Origin: Myxococcus stipitatus | GTDB lineage: Bacteria > Myxococcota > Myxococcia > Myxococcales > Myxococcaceae | Reading direction: 5' to 3' | DNA: 64,000 nt | Assembly: GCF_038561935.1 (NCBI RefSeq) | Contig: NZ_CP102770.1 | Location: forward strand, 4,402,001-4,466,000 | Shown: piece after piece, positions 27,947 through 37,018 of the stretch | How the letters are laid out: each line of letters starts with the position of its first letter | Numbering within the stretch: the first letter of the stretch is position 1 | Notes under the pieces: generated by a model | Told to the model about the DNA's origin: nothing | The model's input: the letters and a program-made list of their open reading frames with translations, nothing else | Databases searched by the model: none | Program-made: the position numbers and the translations under genes

Positions 27947-30041
27947 CCTGCTGCTGGAAGTCGGAGCGGAGGAGATTCCGGCCTCGTTCATCGGCCCCGC
28001 GCTGGAGGACCTCCGTCGCGTGGTGACGGAGCGCATGGCGGACGCGCGCCTCAAGCACGGCGAGGTGAAGGTCTACGGCACGCCCCGACGGTTGGCGGTG
28101 CTGGTGCTGGGCGTGGCGGACGCGGGCGAGGACGTCGTGAAGGAGGTGCTGGGGCCCAGCGCCAAGGCGGCGTTCGACGCGCAGGGCAAGCCCACCAAGG
28201 CGGCGGAGAAGTTCGCCGAGGGCCTCAAGCTGACGGTGGAGCAGCTCGGCCGCTCGCAGACGGCCAAGGGCGAGTACGTGTCCGCGCGCGTGGAGGAGAA
28301 GGGTCGTCCGGCGGCGGACATCCTCCAGGACGCGCTGCACGTGGCGGTGCACTCCATCAACTTCCGCAAGTCCATGCGCTGGGGTGACGTGGAGGCGTCC
28401 TTCGCGCGTCCGGTGCAGTGGTTGTTGGCGCTCCTGGGCGGCGACCTGGTGCCCGTGGTGTTCGGCGACGTGAAGAGCGGCCGTGTCACCTACGGTCACC
28501 GCTTCCTCTCGCCGGGCGCCATCGAGCTCAAGGCTCCAGCCGACTACGAGGCCGCGCTGGAGAAGGCGCACGTGGTGGCGGATATCGCGAAGCGCCGCGC
28601 GCAGCTGGTCCAGAAGGTGACGGCGGCGGCCCAGGCGGCCGGTGGGAAGGTGCTGGAGGACGAGGGCCTGGTCGATCAGGTGACGAACCTGGTGGAGCTG
28701 CCCAGCCCCGTGGTGGGCACGTTCGAGGAGCGCCACCTGGACCTGCCCGCGGAGGTGCTGGTGCAGGAGATGAAGAGCCACCAGCGCTACTTCTCGCTGG
28801 TGGACGGGGCGGGGAAGCTCCTGCCCAAGTTCATCGCCGTGTCCAACACGCCCGTGCGCGATGAGGCGCTCAGCCTGCGTGGCTACCAGCGCGTGCTGCG
28901 CGCGCGTCTGGCGGACGGCCGCTTCTTCTTCGACGAGGACCGCAAGACGCCGCTCATCGACCGCGTGGAGAAGCTGGGCCGCGTGGTGTGGCAGGGGCAG
29001 CTGGGCACCTATCTGGAGAAGGTGGAGCGCTTCCGGTCGCTGGCCGTGTGGCTGGCGGGGCAGACGAAGCGGGCAGGGGAGAGCGCGACCATCGAGCGCG
29101 CGTCGACCCTGGCCAAGGCGGACCTGGTCACGGGCATGGTGGGCGAGTTCCCGGAGCTCCAGGGCGCGATGGGCCGCGAGTACGCCCGCGCGAGCGGCGA
29201 GACGGACGCGGTCGCCCTGGCCATCTTCGAGCACTACCTGCCTCGCGGCGCCGAGGACGCGCTGCCCACGCAGGACGCAGGGGCGCTGATTGGCATCGCG
29301 GACCGGCTGGACTCGCTGTGCGGCATCTTCGCCATCGGCAAGGCGCCCAGCGGCGCGGCGGACCCGTTCGGTCTGCGCCGGGCCTGCATCGCCATCATCC
29401 GGCTGGTGCTGGGCCGGGGCTACCGCTTCAGCCTGTCCGCCGCGGTGGACGAGGCGCTGCGGCTGCTCGCGCCCAAGCTGGCCAACGTGAAGCGCAAGTC
29501 GGGCGAGCCCGCGCCTCGCGAGCAGGTGCTGGAGTTCTTCCGGGGCCGGCTCAAGTCGCTGTGGGGCGAGCAGCACCGCACGGACGTGGTGGAGGCGGTG
29601 CTGGCCGCCGGCTTCGACGACCTGGTGTCCACGCACAAGCGCCTGGAGGCCCTGAGCCTCATCGTCGGCCGGGCGGACTTCCAGCCCCTGGCGGCGGCGT
29701 TCAAGCGCGTGGTCAACATCGTGGAGAAGCAGGGCCGCGACGTGGCCGGGGGGCAGACCCGGGCGGAGAAGCTGGTGGATGACGCCGAGCGGCAGCTCCA
29801 CTCGGCCTTCACCCAGGCCCGCAACTCGGTGGCGGGGCTGGTCCAGTCGGATGATTTCTCCGGCGCCCTGAAGGAAATCACTGGGTTGAAGCCCGCCGTG
29901 GACACCTTCTTCGACAAGGTGATGGTCATGGCGGAGGACAAGGAGCTCCGGGAAAACCGCATCCGGTTGCTCGTGGAGATTGGCGCCTTGTTCAACCAGG
30001 TGGCCGACTTCTCGAAGATTCAGGCCGAAACGGTCGGCTGA
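27936..30041 (+). CDS. glyS: Glycyl-tRNA synthetase beta subunit
   Basis: 701 residues from a GTG start inside the glyQ 3' end. It binds tRNA and completes the heterotetrameric enzyme. Family features: start [47 protein letters not shown], the HD-like [11 protein letters not shown] segment, [14 protein letters not shown], and a C-terminal DALR-like anticodon-binding region ending [18 protein letters not shown]. Length is normal (about 690). Ends just before a GC-rich hairpin. Confidence 0.97.
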
Positions 30042-30042
30042 C

Positions 30043-30060
30043 GGCGGCCTCGTGGCCGCC
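30043..30060 (+). terminator. Terminator hairpin after glyS
   Basis: GGCGGCC-TCGT-GGCCGCC is a perfect 7-bp stem with a tetraloop, directly after the glyS stop. It separates the aminoacyl-tRNA synthetase operon from the Tad/Kil-like cluster. Confidence 0.55.
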
Positions 30061-30186
30061 TGCCCCCCGGGGAATGGGGCTTGTCCCCGGGGGAGCCGGT
30101 TCGTCGGGTGCAGGGCGTCCGGGAATGGCCGGCGAGCTTTCCGGTTGCCCAGGGGGAGGCCCCTTCCTACACTCCGCCCCCCTCTG

Positions 30187-31653
30187 ATGCGCGCCTACCT
30201 TGTCACCTCCGCGCTGCTGCTCGCGTCGTGTTCCGTCGACACCGAGCCGCGGCCTCCGCCGTCCACTCGCCTCGTCTATCCGAGCGGTGTCGCCTTCTGG
30301 CGCCCCGAGGCCACCACCTCCACGAACGGATTCCTGTACGTGGCCGGGGCCAACTTCGACAAGTGCTACGCCTCCGGCGCGGTGTCCGCGCTGGACCTGG
30401 ATGCCTTGGGCTTGAGGCCTTTCGGCAAGGACTTCTCCGACGCAGCCGAGGTCGCGAGCTTCCCGGCGCTCCTCACGGACCTGCACGTTGGCGCGGCGTC
30501 CTACGCGCTCATCGACAGCTTCGCGGGTGAGATGGCGCTGTGGAATCCGCCCGGCCGTCCGCCCCGGCTGTTCGTCGCGACGCGCGCGGAGGAGAGTGTC
30601 CTCCAGGTGCTCGACGTGTCGGCGGACGGCAAGGACCTGAGCTGCGCGCAGAGCGGCACCACCGTCGACTGCCGTGTGAACGCGCTGTCGCTGGTGAACG
30701 TGCCGGGCTCGAACAAGGACGGGATGCCCGGAGCCCCCGCGCCGCTGGGCGTCACCGTGGAGCGGAACAACCCGGACGCGCTCGTCTGGGTGACCCACAC
30801 GGAGCTGGTGGGGCCGCAGGGGAGCGACACGCTCGGCGACCTCCAGACGTACCTGGTGAACCTCCCCGCGGCGTCCCCGACGCGCGAGGAGCTGACCACG
30901 TCCCGCTTCGTGCCGTTGGGCGTGGGCGGGCTCGCGCCGGGGGCCACGAACTCGGTGGCGCTGGGGGGCCGGTACCTGTACGCGTCCGGGCGGAACGGCG
31001 CGACGAATGACCGCGGCACGGTGTCCGCGAGCTTCGTGCTGCGGCTGGTCGACCGGACGGACACGGGCCGGGTCATCGACACCAGCCTTCGCGACCTCTA
31101 CGCCATCCGCGAGGCGCGCGGTGTCGCCGTGGAGCCGCTGATGATGCGCGACAACCCCACGCAGGTGGACCCCAACCGGGAGCGCGTCTACCTGCTGGCG
31201 CGTGGACCGGACACGCTGCTGGTCCTCGACATCGAGAACTCGCGGGCCGATTTCCCGACGCTGCGCGTGGTGGCCGCGCTGTCGCTGCCCGAGGGCGCCA
31301 GTGAGCTGAAGATCATCCCGCGCGGTCCGGGCCGGGGCAACCTGGTGGCCGTGACGGGCAGCGGCGACGAGGCCGTCTCCATCTACGACGAAGAGGTGGG
31401 GCAGCTCGTCGCGCAGGTGCTGGTGGGCGCGCAGGACCCGGCCCAGCCCAGCCAGCCCTACGGGTTGGCGGTGGACGTCCGGGGGAACTCGGCGCGCCTG
31501 TTCACCACCACCTTTGGCGACGGACGCGTCGCCGTCATCGACATTCCCAACCTCGACCAGCCGCAGGATGCGCGGCGTGTCGCCCTGCTCGGCGCGCAGC
31601 AGCTGCGCGACAGCCGCCAGGGAACCAGCGTGTGTCAGGAGTCTTCACCGTGA
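30187..31653 (+). CDS. Beta-propeller-like lipoprotein, first gene of the Tad/Kil-like cluster
   Basis: 488 residues from ATG 30187, with lipobox LLLASC at residues 10-15. The protein is rich in beta-strands and short repeats typical of propellers: FLYVAGANFDKCYASGAVSALD, RLFVATRAEESVLQVLDVSADG, RVYLLARGPDTLLVLDIENS and ARLFTTTFGDGRVAVIDIPN. It is probably an outer-membrane-anchored scaffold. It overlaps the next lipoprotein gene by four bases (GTGA). Synteny with the secretin and ATPase downstream matches what I recall of the M. xanthus Kil cluster 1, where two such lipoproteins open the locus. Function in the machine is unknown. Confidence 0.85.
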   Translation: MRAYLVTSALLLASCSVDTEPRPPPSTRLVYPSGVAFWRPEATTSTNGFLYVAGANFDKCYASGAVSALDLDALGLRPFGKDFSDAAEVASFPALLTDLHVGAASYALIDSFAGEMALWNPPGRPPRLFVATRAEESVLQVLDVSADGKDLSCAQSGTTVDCRVNALSLVNVPGSNKDGMPGAPAPLGVTVERNNPDALVWVTHTELVGPQGSDTLGDLQTYLVNLPAASPTREELTTSRFVPLGVGGLAPGATNSVALGGRYLYASGRNGATNDRGTVSASFVLRLVDRTDTGRVIDTSLRDLYAIREARGVAVEPLMMRDNPTQVDPNRERVYLLARGPDTLLVLDIENSRADFPTLRVVAALSLPEGASELKIIPRGPGRGNLVAVTGSGDEAVSIYDEEVGQLVAQVLVGAQDPAQPSQPYGLAVDVRGNSARLFTTTFGDGRVAVIDIPNLDQPQDARRVALLGAQQLRDSRQGTSVCQESSP

Positions 31654-33815
31654 AGCGCGGCATCCTTCCTGTGGTCATCGCGTGTGCTGGGCTGGCGGCC
31701 GGGTGCTCGGACACCGACCCGACCACGAATGTCGCCGGCCTGTCGGGCGCGTATGACGTGAGCTATGTGGGCGGGCTGGTCTTCGTCACGTCGTCGGACC
31801 GGGACGAGCTCCAGGTGCTGGATGCGCGAGATCCGGACAACCGGCACTTCATCCGCGCCCCCAACCCGCTCCAGTCCCTGGCCATCCCCGTGCTGGACCG
31901 GCCGGACTCGCTGGCCCGGGACACGGGCTACAAGGCGGACGGCTCGGCGTTGCCGGGGCCCTATGTCTACGCGCGCAGCGCGGGCGCCGCGGAGATCTCC
32001 GTGGTGGCGGCGGACCCGTCGCGGCTGGTGGAGACGCACCGGCTGACCGCGCCCAGCCTGGTGACGGCCTTCGCGGCCCGCTCGCCCGCCGAGGTCCCCG
32101 AGGGCGTGCCCCCGGGGCCCAGCGTGCTCTACTACGCCATCCAGGACCCGGATGCGCCCTCCGCGGCGGATACGGGCGGCGCGCGCGTCGTGCGCCTGCC
32201 TGTTCCAGGGCCCGAGGCGCTGGATGCGGGCGCGGCGGTTCCCGCGCCGGTGACGCTGTTCTGCCTGCAGCCGGGCGAGTCCGTGCAGTCGATGGCGGTG
32301 ATGCCCGCCAACCAGCTCGTGGTGGCCACGCGCAAGTCGAACGGGCTGTCGGGCCGCACGTTGCTGGTGACGGATACCGAGCCGACGGCGGACGTCAGCT
32401 GCCTGACGCCCTCCACCGCGACGCGGGACCTGTCCGCGGGCTTCAACAACTTCCCGGTGCGCCTGGTCGTGACGCACCCTCGCGTGGTCGTGCGCGAGGA
32501 CGACACCACCACTCCGAACGTGAATGAGTTCGAGGAGCTGCTCGCGGGCCAGCTCGTCTATGGCCTGCTGGATGAGCTTGCGTGCGGCGGCGCCGAGGAG
32601 TGCACGGGCACGCTCGCGGTCGTGACGGCGACGGGGCAGCGGGCCACGGACCTGAGTGGCGCGCCCATGCTCACCATTCGTCCCCGGGTGGGCATCCCCA
32701 CGGGGCTGGCCCTGATTCCCACCGCGACCCTGCGGTTCCTGTTCGCGGCCGACGAAGGGGTCACCACCGCGACGGGGACCGTGCCGTTGCTCGGCCTGAT
32801 GCCCTCGTCGAACGGTGCCATCTCCGTCTTCTCCGCCAACGACCGGCGCGAGTTCGACCTGGATACGCGCAAGCCCTTCGTGAGTGTCGTGGCTCGCGAC
32901 GCGGCCGAGACGGTCGACCTGGGCCTGGATGGCGCCGCGTCGCTGGTCAGCGTCACGCAGACGTCGGTGTTCCCGTGTGATCCGGCGAACCCGACGGGGA
33001 CCTCCATCACCCGCACGGGGCTCATCGAAGGGTCCGTGCCGGGAGGCCTCTTCCGCTTCGTCTATCAGGGCAGCTTCCCCTGGCTCATCGACCAGGCGCG
33101 GGACATGTCGACCCCGTCGTCCTTCGTCGTGGACCAGCCCGCCGAGGCCCATCGCCAGGTGAGGGTGGGGGACGTCATCCTGCTCGCCAACCGGGAGCTC
33201 GTCTGCACGACGGACCTGGTCGTGTCGTCCATCCGTCCCTCGACGGAGGCGGGGAAGGTGGTGCTGGAGACGACGACGCCCATCCCCGAGGGCTGCGCCG
33301 CGCTGCCGACCTTCTCGGTGGTGGCCGCTGGCAGCCAGCCCTTCCTGCTGATCGACGAAGCGGGCGCGCTGCTCTCGCGTGACGTGGAGACGGTCCAGGG
33401 CGGCTACGAGATTCCCGCGAAGTACACCTTCCACCCGACGGACTTCCTGGGGACGGCGACGATCTCCGGTTCCGCGGCCCTGTGCCGCACGTCCAGCGAC
33501 GTGAGGGTGCCGCTCTATCCGGCGACGCCACCGCCCCTGGTCCTGCGTGTCGAGGGGCGGGGTGGGCTGACGCGAGGCCAGCGCCTGGTGGTGACCGTGG
33601 GCTCGGGGGTGATCAACTTCACCCTGGGCGTGAGCTCCACGGCCCAGACGGGCCTGCTCTTCTACACGCTCCCAGGACCCGTGACGGCCTCCCTGGCGGG
33701 CGGGGCCGAGCTGGCGTACATCGCGTATCCCTCCGCGGACGGAATTCTACAGGTGGCCTTGCCGCTGGTGGATGCCAACGCGAACAACGCCAGGTCACTC
33801 AGGGCATTCGAGTAA
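31650..33815 (+). CDS. Second beta-rich lipoprotein of the Tad/Kil-like cluster
   Basis: 721 residues. GTG 31650 was chosen because CAGGAG lies eight bases upstream and because it starts a clean lipoprotein signal (KRGILPVVIACAGLAAGC). A GTG six codons earlier would add residues before the signal. Strand-rich repeats resemble its neighbour (GGLVFVTSSDRDELQVLDARDPD; RFLFAADEGVTTATGTVPL), so the two may share ancestry or form a complex. The C-terminal 200 residues look like immunoglobulin-type strands. Several Cys pairs (for example ELACGGAEECTG) suggest disulfides. Translational coupling to the upstream gene implies equal dosage. No catalytic motif was seen. Confidence 0.85.
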   Translation: MKRGILPVVIACAGLAAGCSDTDPTTNVAGLSGAYDVSYVGGLVFVTSSDRDELQVLDARDPDNRHFIRAPNPLQSLAIPVLDRPDSLARDTGYKADGSALPGPYVYARSAGAAEISVVAADPSRLVETHRLTAPSLVTAFAARSPAEVPEGVPPGPSVLYYAIQDPDAPSAADTGGARVVRLPVPGPEALDAGAAVPAPVTLFCLQPGESVQSMAVMPANQLVVATRKSNGLSGRTLLVTDTEPTADVSCLTPSTATRDLSAGFNNFPVRLVVTHPRVVVREDDTTTPNVNEFEELLAGQLVYGLLDELACGGAEECTGTLAVVTATGQRATDLSGAPMLTIRPRVGIPTGLALIPTATLRFLFAADEGVTTATGTVPLLGLMPSSNGAISVFSANDRREFDLDTRKPFVSVVARDAAETVDLGLDGAASLVSVTQTSVFPCDPANPTGTSITRTGLIEGSVPGGLFRFVYQGSFPWLIDQARDMSTPSSFVVDQPAEAHRQVRVGDVILLANRELVCTTDLVVSSIRPSTEAGKVVLETTTPIPEGCAALPTFSVVAAGSQPFLLIDEAGALLSRDVETVQGGYEIPAKYTFHPTDFLGTATISGSAALCRTSSDVRVPLYPATPPPLVLRVEGRGGLTRGQRLVVTVGSGVINFTLGVSSTAQTGLLFYTLPGPVTASLAGGAELAYIAYPSADGILQVALPLVDANANNARSLRAFE

Positions 33816-33845
33816 TTGGGCGTGGCCTGGGGTGTCTGTTAGAGT
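33816..33845 (+). promoter_or_regulatory. Possible promoter of the RHH-FHA gene
   Basis: TTGGGC (33816-33821), 18 bases, TAGAGT (33840-33845). Each hexamer has only 3-4 matches to sigma-70 consensus. It lies in the 63-bp gap before the ATG at 33879. Confidence 0.25.
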
Positions 33846-33878
33846 CCGGGTCATCCAGTACCGTTCGAGCCAGGACCG

Positions 33879-34736
33879 ATGATCGATCAGAACTCCCGCC
33901 CCGCCCGCAAGGTCGGCATCGCCGACCACCTGTGGGAGACGTACGAAGACATGGCCCAGCAGATGGGCTCGGACCGCGATGCGCTGATCAACCAGGCGCT
34001 CTTCATGTTCGCGCGTCTCAATGGCTTCATCGAAGCGCGCTCTCGCGACGACGCGCACATGGCGCCCGCCATGTCCGCGCCGGCGCGTCCGGCCGCCGTG
34101 CCCGCGGGGCCCTCCAGGGCCGCGCCGCCGCCCGTGCTGTCACCCGCGCCTCCGCCCCCCAAGGCGGATCCGCCTCCCCAGCTGCGCCCCAGCGGCCGCC
34201 CGTCCGCCGCGGACGAGCGCGCCTCGGCCAACGGCCTGGACAATGACCCGGTGCGCCGCGAGGTCGCCGAGCGGGTCCTGGAGACGGCCGCGGAGCTCGA
34301 GCGCCTCATCAAGGGCAAGAACGAGCCGCCTCCTCCCAGCGACGAGATGGTGGAGGACGAGGAGCCGCTGCCCGAGCAGGACGACGAGCCGGCGATGGAG
34401 GACGAACCCGCCGAGCCCGAGGAGGAGCCCGCGGACGAGCTCGCCGAGGAGGAGGGGGCCGCCCTCTACCTGGTCACCGAGTCGGGCGAGCAGGAGCGCA
34501 TCGTCAAGGAGCGCTTCGTCATCGGCCGGGGCAAGCACTGCGACTTCGTCATCAACTCGGGCAAGGTCTCGCGTGAGCACGCGGTCATCGCCCAGGACGG
34601 CCCGGACTGGATCATCGAGGACCTGGGCTCGTCCAACGGCACCTGGTTCAACAAGCAGCGCATCAAGCGCCGCAAGATTGAAGACGGGGACGAGTATTTC
34701 ATCTGCAGCGAGAAGATTCGCCTGATGGTCCGGTGA
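33879..34736 (+). CDS. Ribbon-helix-helix plus FHA domain protein
   Basis: 285 residues from ATG 33879 (CCAGGA just upstream). The N-terminal 45 residues read as a ribbon-helix-helix DNA-binding or dimerisation fold: RPARKVGIADHLWETYEDMA, then SDRDALINQALFMFARLNGF. A Pro-rich linker and an extremely acidic stretch (about 145-195, Asp/Glu runs) follow. The C-terminal 90 residues are an FHA domain with all contact residues: IGRGKHCDFVINSGKVSREHA and LGSSNGTWFN. RHH fused to FHA is unusual. It could link Thr phosphorylation to transcription of the cluster or act as an assembly adaptor. In my recollection the M. xanthus Kil cluster has an FHA protein at this position. Confidence 0.88.
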   Translation: MIDQNSRPARKVGIADHLWETYEDMAQQMGSDRDALINQALFMFARLNGFIEARSRDDAHMAPAMSAPARPAAVPAGPSRAAPPPVLSPAPPPPKADPPPQLRPSGRPSAADERASANGLDNDPVRREVAERVLETAAELERLIKGKNEPPPPSDEMVEDEEPLPEQDDEPAMEDEPAEPEEEPADELAEEEGAALYLVTESGEQERIVKERFVIGRGKHCDFVINSGKVSREHAVIAQDGPDWIIEDLGSSNGTWFNKQRIKRRKIEDGDEYFICSEKIRLMVR

Positions 34737-34760
34737 GGGGCCCCTTTCTTCGGGGGCCTC
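34737..34760 (+). terminator. Terminator hairpin after the RHH-FHA gene
   Basis: GGGGCCCC (34737-34744) pairs with GGGGCCTC (34753-34760; one G-T pair) around TTTCTTCG, immediately after the TGA stop. Confidence 0.6.
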
Positions 34761-34774
34761 CCGCTGTTCGCCAA

Positions 34775-34804
34775 TTGACGGCCTCCAGGCGTCCCTGGTT
34801 TGAT
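34775..34804 (+). promoter_or_regulatory. Candidate sigma-70 promoter for cpaA-cpaC
   Basis: TTGACG (34775-34780), 18 bases, TTTGAT (34799-34804). The -35 matches 5/6 and the -10 matches 4/6. It starts 15 bases after the hairpin above and 36 bases before the cpaA ATG. Confidence 0.45.
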
Positions 34805-34839
34805 ACCGGACGCCTGGACGCGAATGGGACAGGCGACGG

Positions 34840-35376
34840 ATGACGCCTGGACACATCGCGCTGTGGACGGTCCTTGGAGTGGCCCTGGTGATCTCGGTGG
34901 TAACGGATGTGTTACGCCGGGAGATCCTCGACGTGGTCACCTACCCGCTGATGGCGGTGGGGCTGGGCGTGCGCCTGGCCACCGAAGGGGTGGGAGGGCT
35001 GGACCAGGGGCTCATCAGCGGGCTGGTGTCGGGCGTGGGCCTGTCGCTGCTGCTGGTGCCAGGGGCTCTCCGGGGGCGGATGGGGTGGGGTGATGTGAAG
35101 TTGATGGGAGGGGTGGGCGCCGTGCTGGGTTTTCCGGCGTCCATGGCGGCCGCTGCGTTCATCTCCCTGGTGGGCGCTGCCCAGGCGGTCGTCTCGCTCC
35201 TGTGGCAAGGGGCGGTCTGGGACACGGTGGCGGCGGCGCTGCGGCGCTGGGCGGTGCGACTGCACCTGGCGCGCTCGGACGCGCGGCCCACCGAGCAGCG
35301 GCACATTCCCTACGGGGTGGCCATCGCGCTTGGAACCTTCTGGGCGTTGTGGTGGCAGCAACAAAGCTTGGGTTAG
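34840..35376 (+). CDS. cpaA: Prepilin peptidase, CpaA/TadV type (KilA-like)
   Basis: 178 residues, a short membrane aspartyl protease (A24 family) that trims Flp-type prepilins at the inner membrane. The two catalytic aspartates are present: Asp23 in VVTDVLRREI and Asp85 in the GxGD motif GWGDVKLMGG. Five to six hydrophobic helices. It lacks the N-terminal methylase domain of PilD-type enzymes, as usual for Tad systems. The start ATG has ACAGG upstream. Followed by the secretin gene 29 bp later. In M. xanthus the equivalent is, as I recall, KilA. The pilins it would process are not in this window. Confidence 0.92.
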   Translation: MTPGHIALWTVLGVALVISVVTDVLRREILDVVTYPLMAVGLGVRLATEGVGGLDQGLISGLVSGVGLSLLLVPGALRGRMGWGDVKLMGGVGAVLGFPASMAAAAFISLVGAAQAVVSLLWQGAVWDTVAAALRRWAVRLHLARSDARPTEQRHIPYGVAIALGTFWALWWQQQSLG

Positions 35377-35405
35377 CTCGAGACTAGGGAGAGGGGACAC
35401 TCACG

Positions 35406-36854
35406 ATGTTCACACGCTTCACGCATGCCGCCGCGCTTGGCGCGCTTGTTGCCCTGGTGGCCAGCGGCTCTGCCCTGGCCCAGGACGGCACTTCCGTCAG
35501 CCTGGGAGTGGGTGCCCAAAAGGTGCTCACCATTCCGGGCCTCAGCAAGGTGGCCCTTGGCGACCCGTCCATCGCCGAGGTGAAGACGCTCGGCTCCGGA
35601 CAGCTGCTCGTCACCGGCCAGGCCGAAGGCAAGACGACGCTGCTCGTCTGGAAGTCTACGGGTCAGCGCGCCAGCTATCTCATCAACGTCCGCAAGCAGG
35701 ACCCCAACGACGTCATCGCCGAAATCAAGCGCCTCCTCGGTGAAATCGAAGGCGTCTCCGTCCGCATGGTGGGCGACCGCATCTACCTGGACGGTCAGGC
35801 CTACACCACGCAGGACGCGGACCGCATCGAGCAGGTGGTGGGCCTGTATCCGAACGTGAAGTCGTTCGTGAAGATTGCCCCCAACGCCAAGAAGCTGGTG
35901 GCGCAGAACCTCAACGCGGCCTTCCAGAAGGGCGGCCTGAAGAACGTCCAGGCGAACGTGGTGGGTGCCACCATCTTCCTGGAGGGCTCCGTGGAGAGCC
36001 AGCAGGACCTGCAAAAGGCGGAGCTCATCACCAAGGCCATTGGCGAGAAGGTGGAGAACCTGCTCGTCGTCGGCATCAAGCGGATGATTCTCTCGGAGGT
36101 CCAGTTCGTCGAAATCCGCCGCAACAGCCGCGACCGCTACGGCATCCGCTACCCGTTGGACATCGCGGGCTCGGCGACGGCCGCCGCGTCCATCACCCAG
36201 GAGCTCTTCCCGGGCACCTTCGGGCAGGGCGGCTCCAACATCGGCCTGACGGCGGGCGCGGACTTCTCCATCGGCTTCCAGGGCAACGACGGCTACGGCC
36301 GTCTGCTCGCCCAGCCCAAGCTGGTCTGCGCCAGCGGTGAGAAGGCGGAGTTCCTGGCCGGTGGCGAGGTCCCGATTCCCCTCATCACCAACAACCAGTT
36401 CTCCATCGAGTACAAGAAGTACGGCGTCATCCTGAACCTGCGCCCCACGGCGGACCGCAACGGCAACATCCAGACGGAGATCGAGGCGGAGGCCTCTGAA
36501 ATCGACACCTCCGTCGCGGTGTCCATCGGTGGTTCGTCCACGGTGCCGGGCTTCCGGACCCGCAAGGTGAAGACGAACGTCACCGTGCGCCACGGTGAGA
36601 CCATCGTCCTCTCCGGCGTGTTCAGCCACGACGAGCAGAAGGCCGTGTCGAAGATTCCGGGCCTGGGTCACATCCCCATCGTGGGCGAGCTCTTCAAGAG
36701 CCGCGGCTTCGACTCCACCAAGCGCGAGCTGGTCATCTTCGTCACGCCGCGCATCGTGAACCCGGATTCCGACAAGGTCCGGACCATCATCGAGGACGTG
36801 AAGAGCCGCTACAAGCAGGCGCGCTCCGAGGTGAACTTCAACATCTTCGACTGA
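35406..36854 (+). CDS. cpaC: Tad-type outer-membrane secretin CpaC (KilC-like)
   Basis: 482 residues. Signal peptide (ALGALVALVASGSALAQ), then the CpaC N-terminal domain (VGAQKVLTIPGLSKVALGDP and LLVTGQAEGKTTLLVW), a BON-like segment (VQANVVGATIFLEGSVESQ) and a secretin domain from about residue 240 (LLAQPKLVCASGEKAEFLAG, then TVRHGETIVLSGVFS, ending KRELVIFVTPRIV). It forms the outer-membrane gate of the Tad-like machine. The strong ribosome-binding site AGGGAGAGGGG precedes the ATG. There is no CpaB next to it, unlike canonical tad operons. Two large hairpins follow the stop. Confidence 0.95.
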   Translation: MFTRFTHAAALGALVALVASGSALAQDGTSVSLGVGAQKVLTIPGLSKVALGDPSIAEVKTLGSGQLLVTGQAEGKTTLLVWKSTGQRASYLINVRKQDPNDVIAEIKRLLGEIEGVSVRMVGDRIYLDGQAYTTQDADRIEQVVGLYPNVKSFVKIAPNAKKLVAQNLNAAFQKGGLKNVQANVVGATIFLEGSVESQQDLQKAELITKAIGEKVENLLVVGIKRMILSEVQFVEIRRNSRDRYGIRYPLDIAGSATAAASITQELFPGTFGQGGSNIGLTAGADFSIGFQGNDGYGRLLAQPKLVCASGEKAEFLAGGEVPIPLITNNQFSIEYKKYGVILNLRPTADRNGNIQTEIEAEASEIDTSVAVSIGGSSTVPGFRTRKVKTNVTVRHGETIVLSGVFSHDEQKAVSKIPGLGHIPIVGELFKSRGFDSTKRELVIFVTPRIVNPDSDKVRTIIEDVKSRYKQARSEVNFNIFD

Positions 36855-36880
36855 GGCGCCGCTCGCGGCACCTGGTTGCC

Positions 36881-36900
36881 GGGCCCCTTGTCGGGGGCCC
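36881..36900 (+). terminator. First hairpin after cpaC
   Basis: GGGCCCC (36881-36887) and GGGGCCC (36894-36900) form a perfect 7-bp stem with loop TTGTCG, followed by TTGG. Confidence 0.6.
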
Positions 36901-36903
36901 TTG

Positions 36904-36947
36904 GACGGGCCGGACTCTCCTCTTCGCGAGGCGAGTGCCGGCCCGTC
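36904..36947 (+). terminator. Second, larger hairpin after cpaC
   Basis: GACGGGCCGG (36904-36913) and CCGGCCCGTC (36938-36947) form a perfect 10-bp stem, with ACTC/GAGT extending it inside past one bulged base. With the first hairpin it makes a tandem structure between cpaC and cpaF. Confidence 0.6.
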
Positions 36948-36983
36948 GGCTTTGCGGGCGGACGTTCCTCGTCTGGTGACGCT

Positions 36984-37011
36984 TTGAGGTGGAAGGGGTG
37001 CTTGCTAGCAT
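36984..37011 (+). promoter_or_regulatory. Candidate promoter giving a leaderless cpaF mRNA
   Basis: TTGAGG (36984-36989), 16 bases, TAGCAT (37006-37011). Each hexamer has 4/6 matches. The ATG at 37019 starts seven bases after the -10, where transcription would begin, and no Shine-Dalgarno lies just upstream. Confidence 0.4.
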
Positions 37012-37018
37012 CCGTCCC

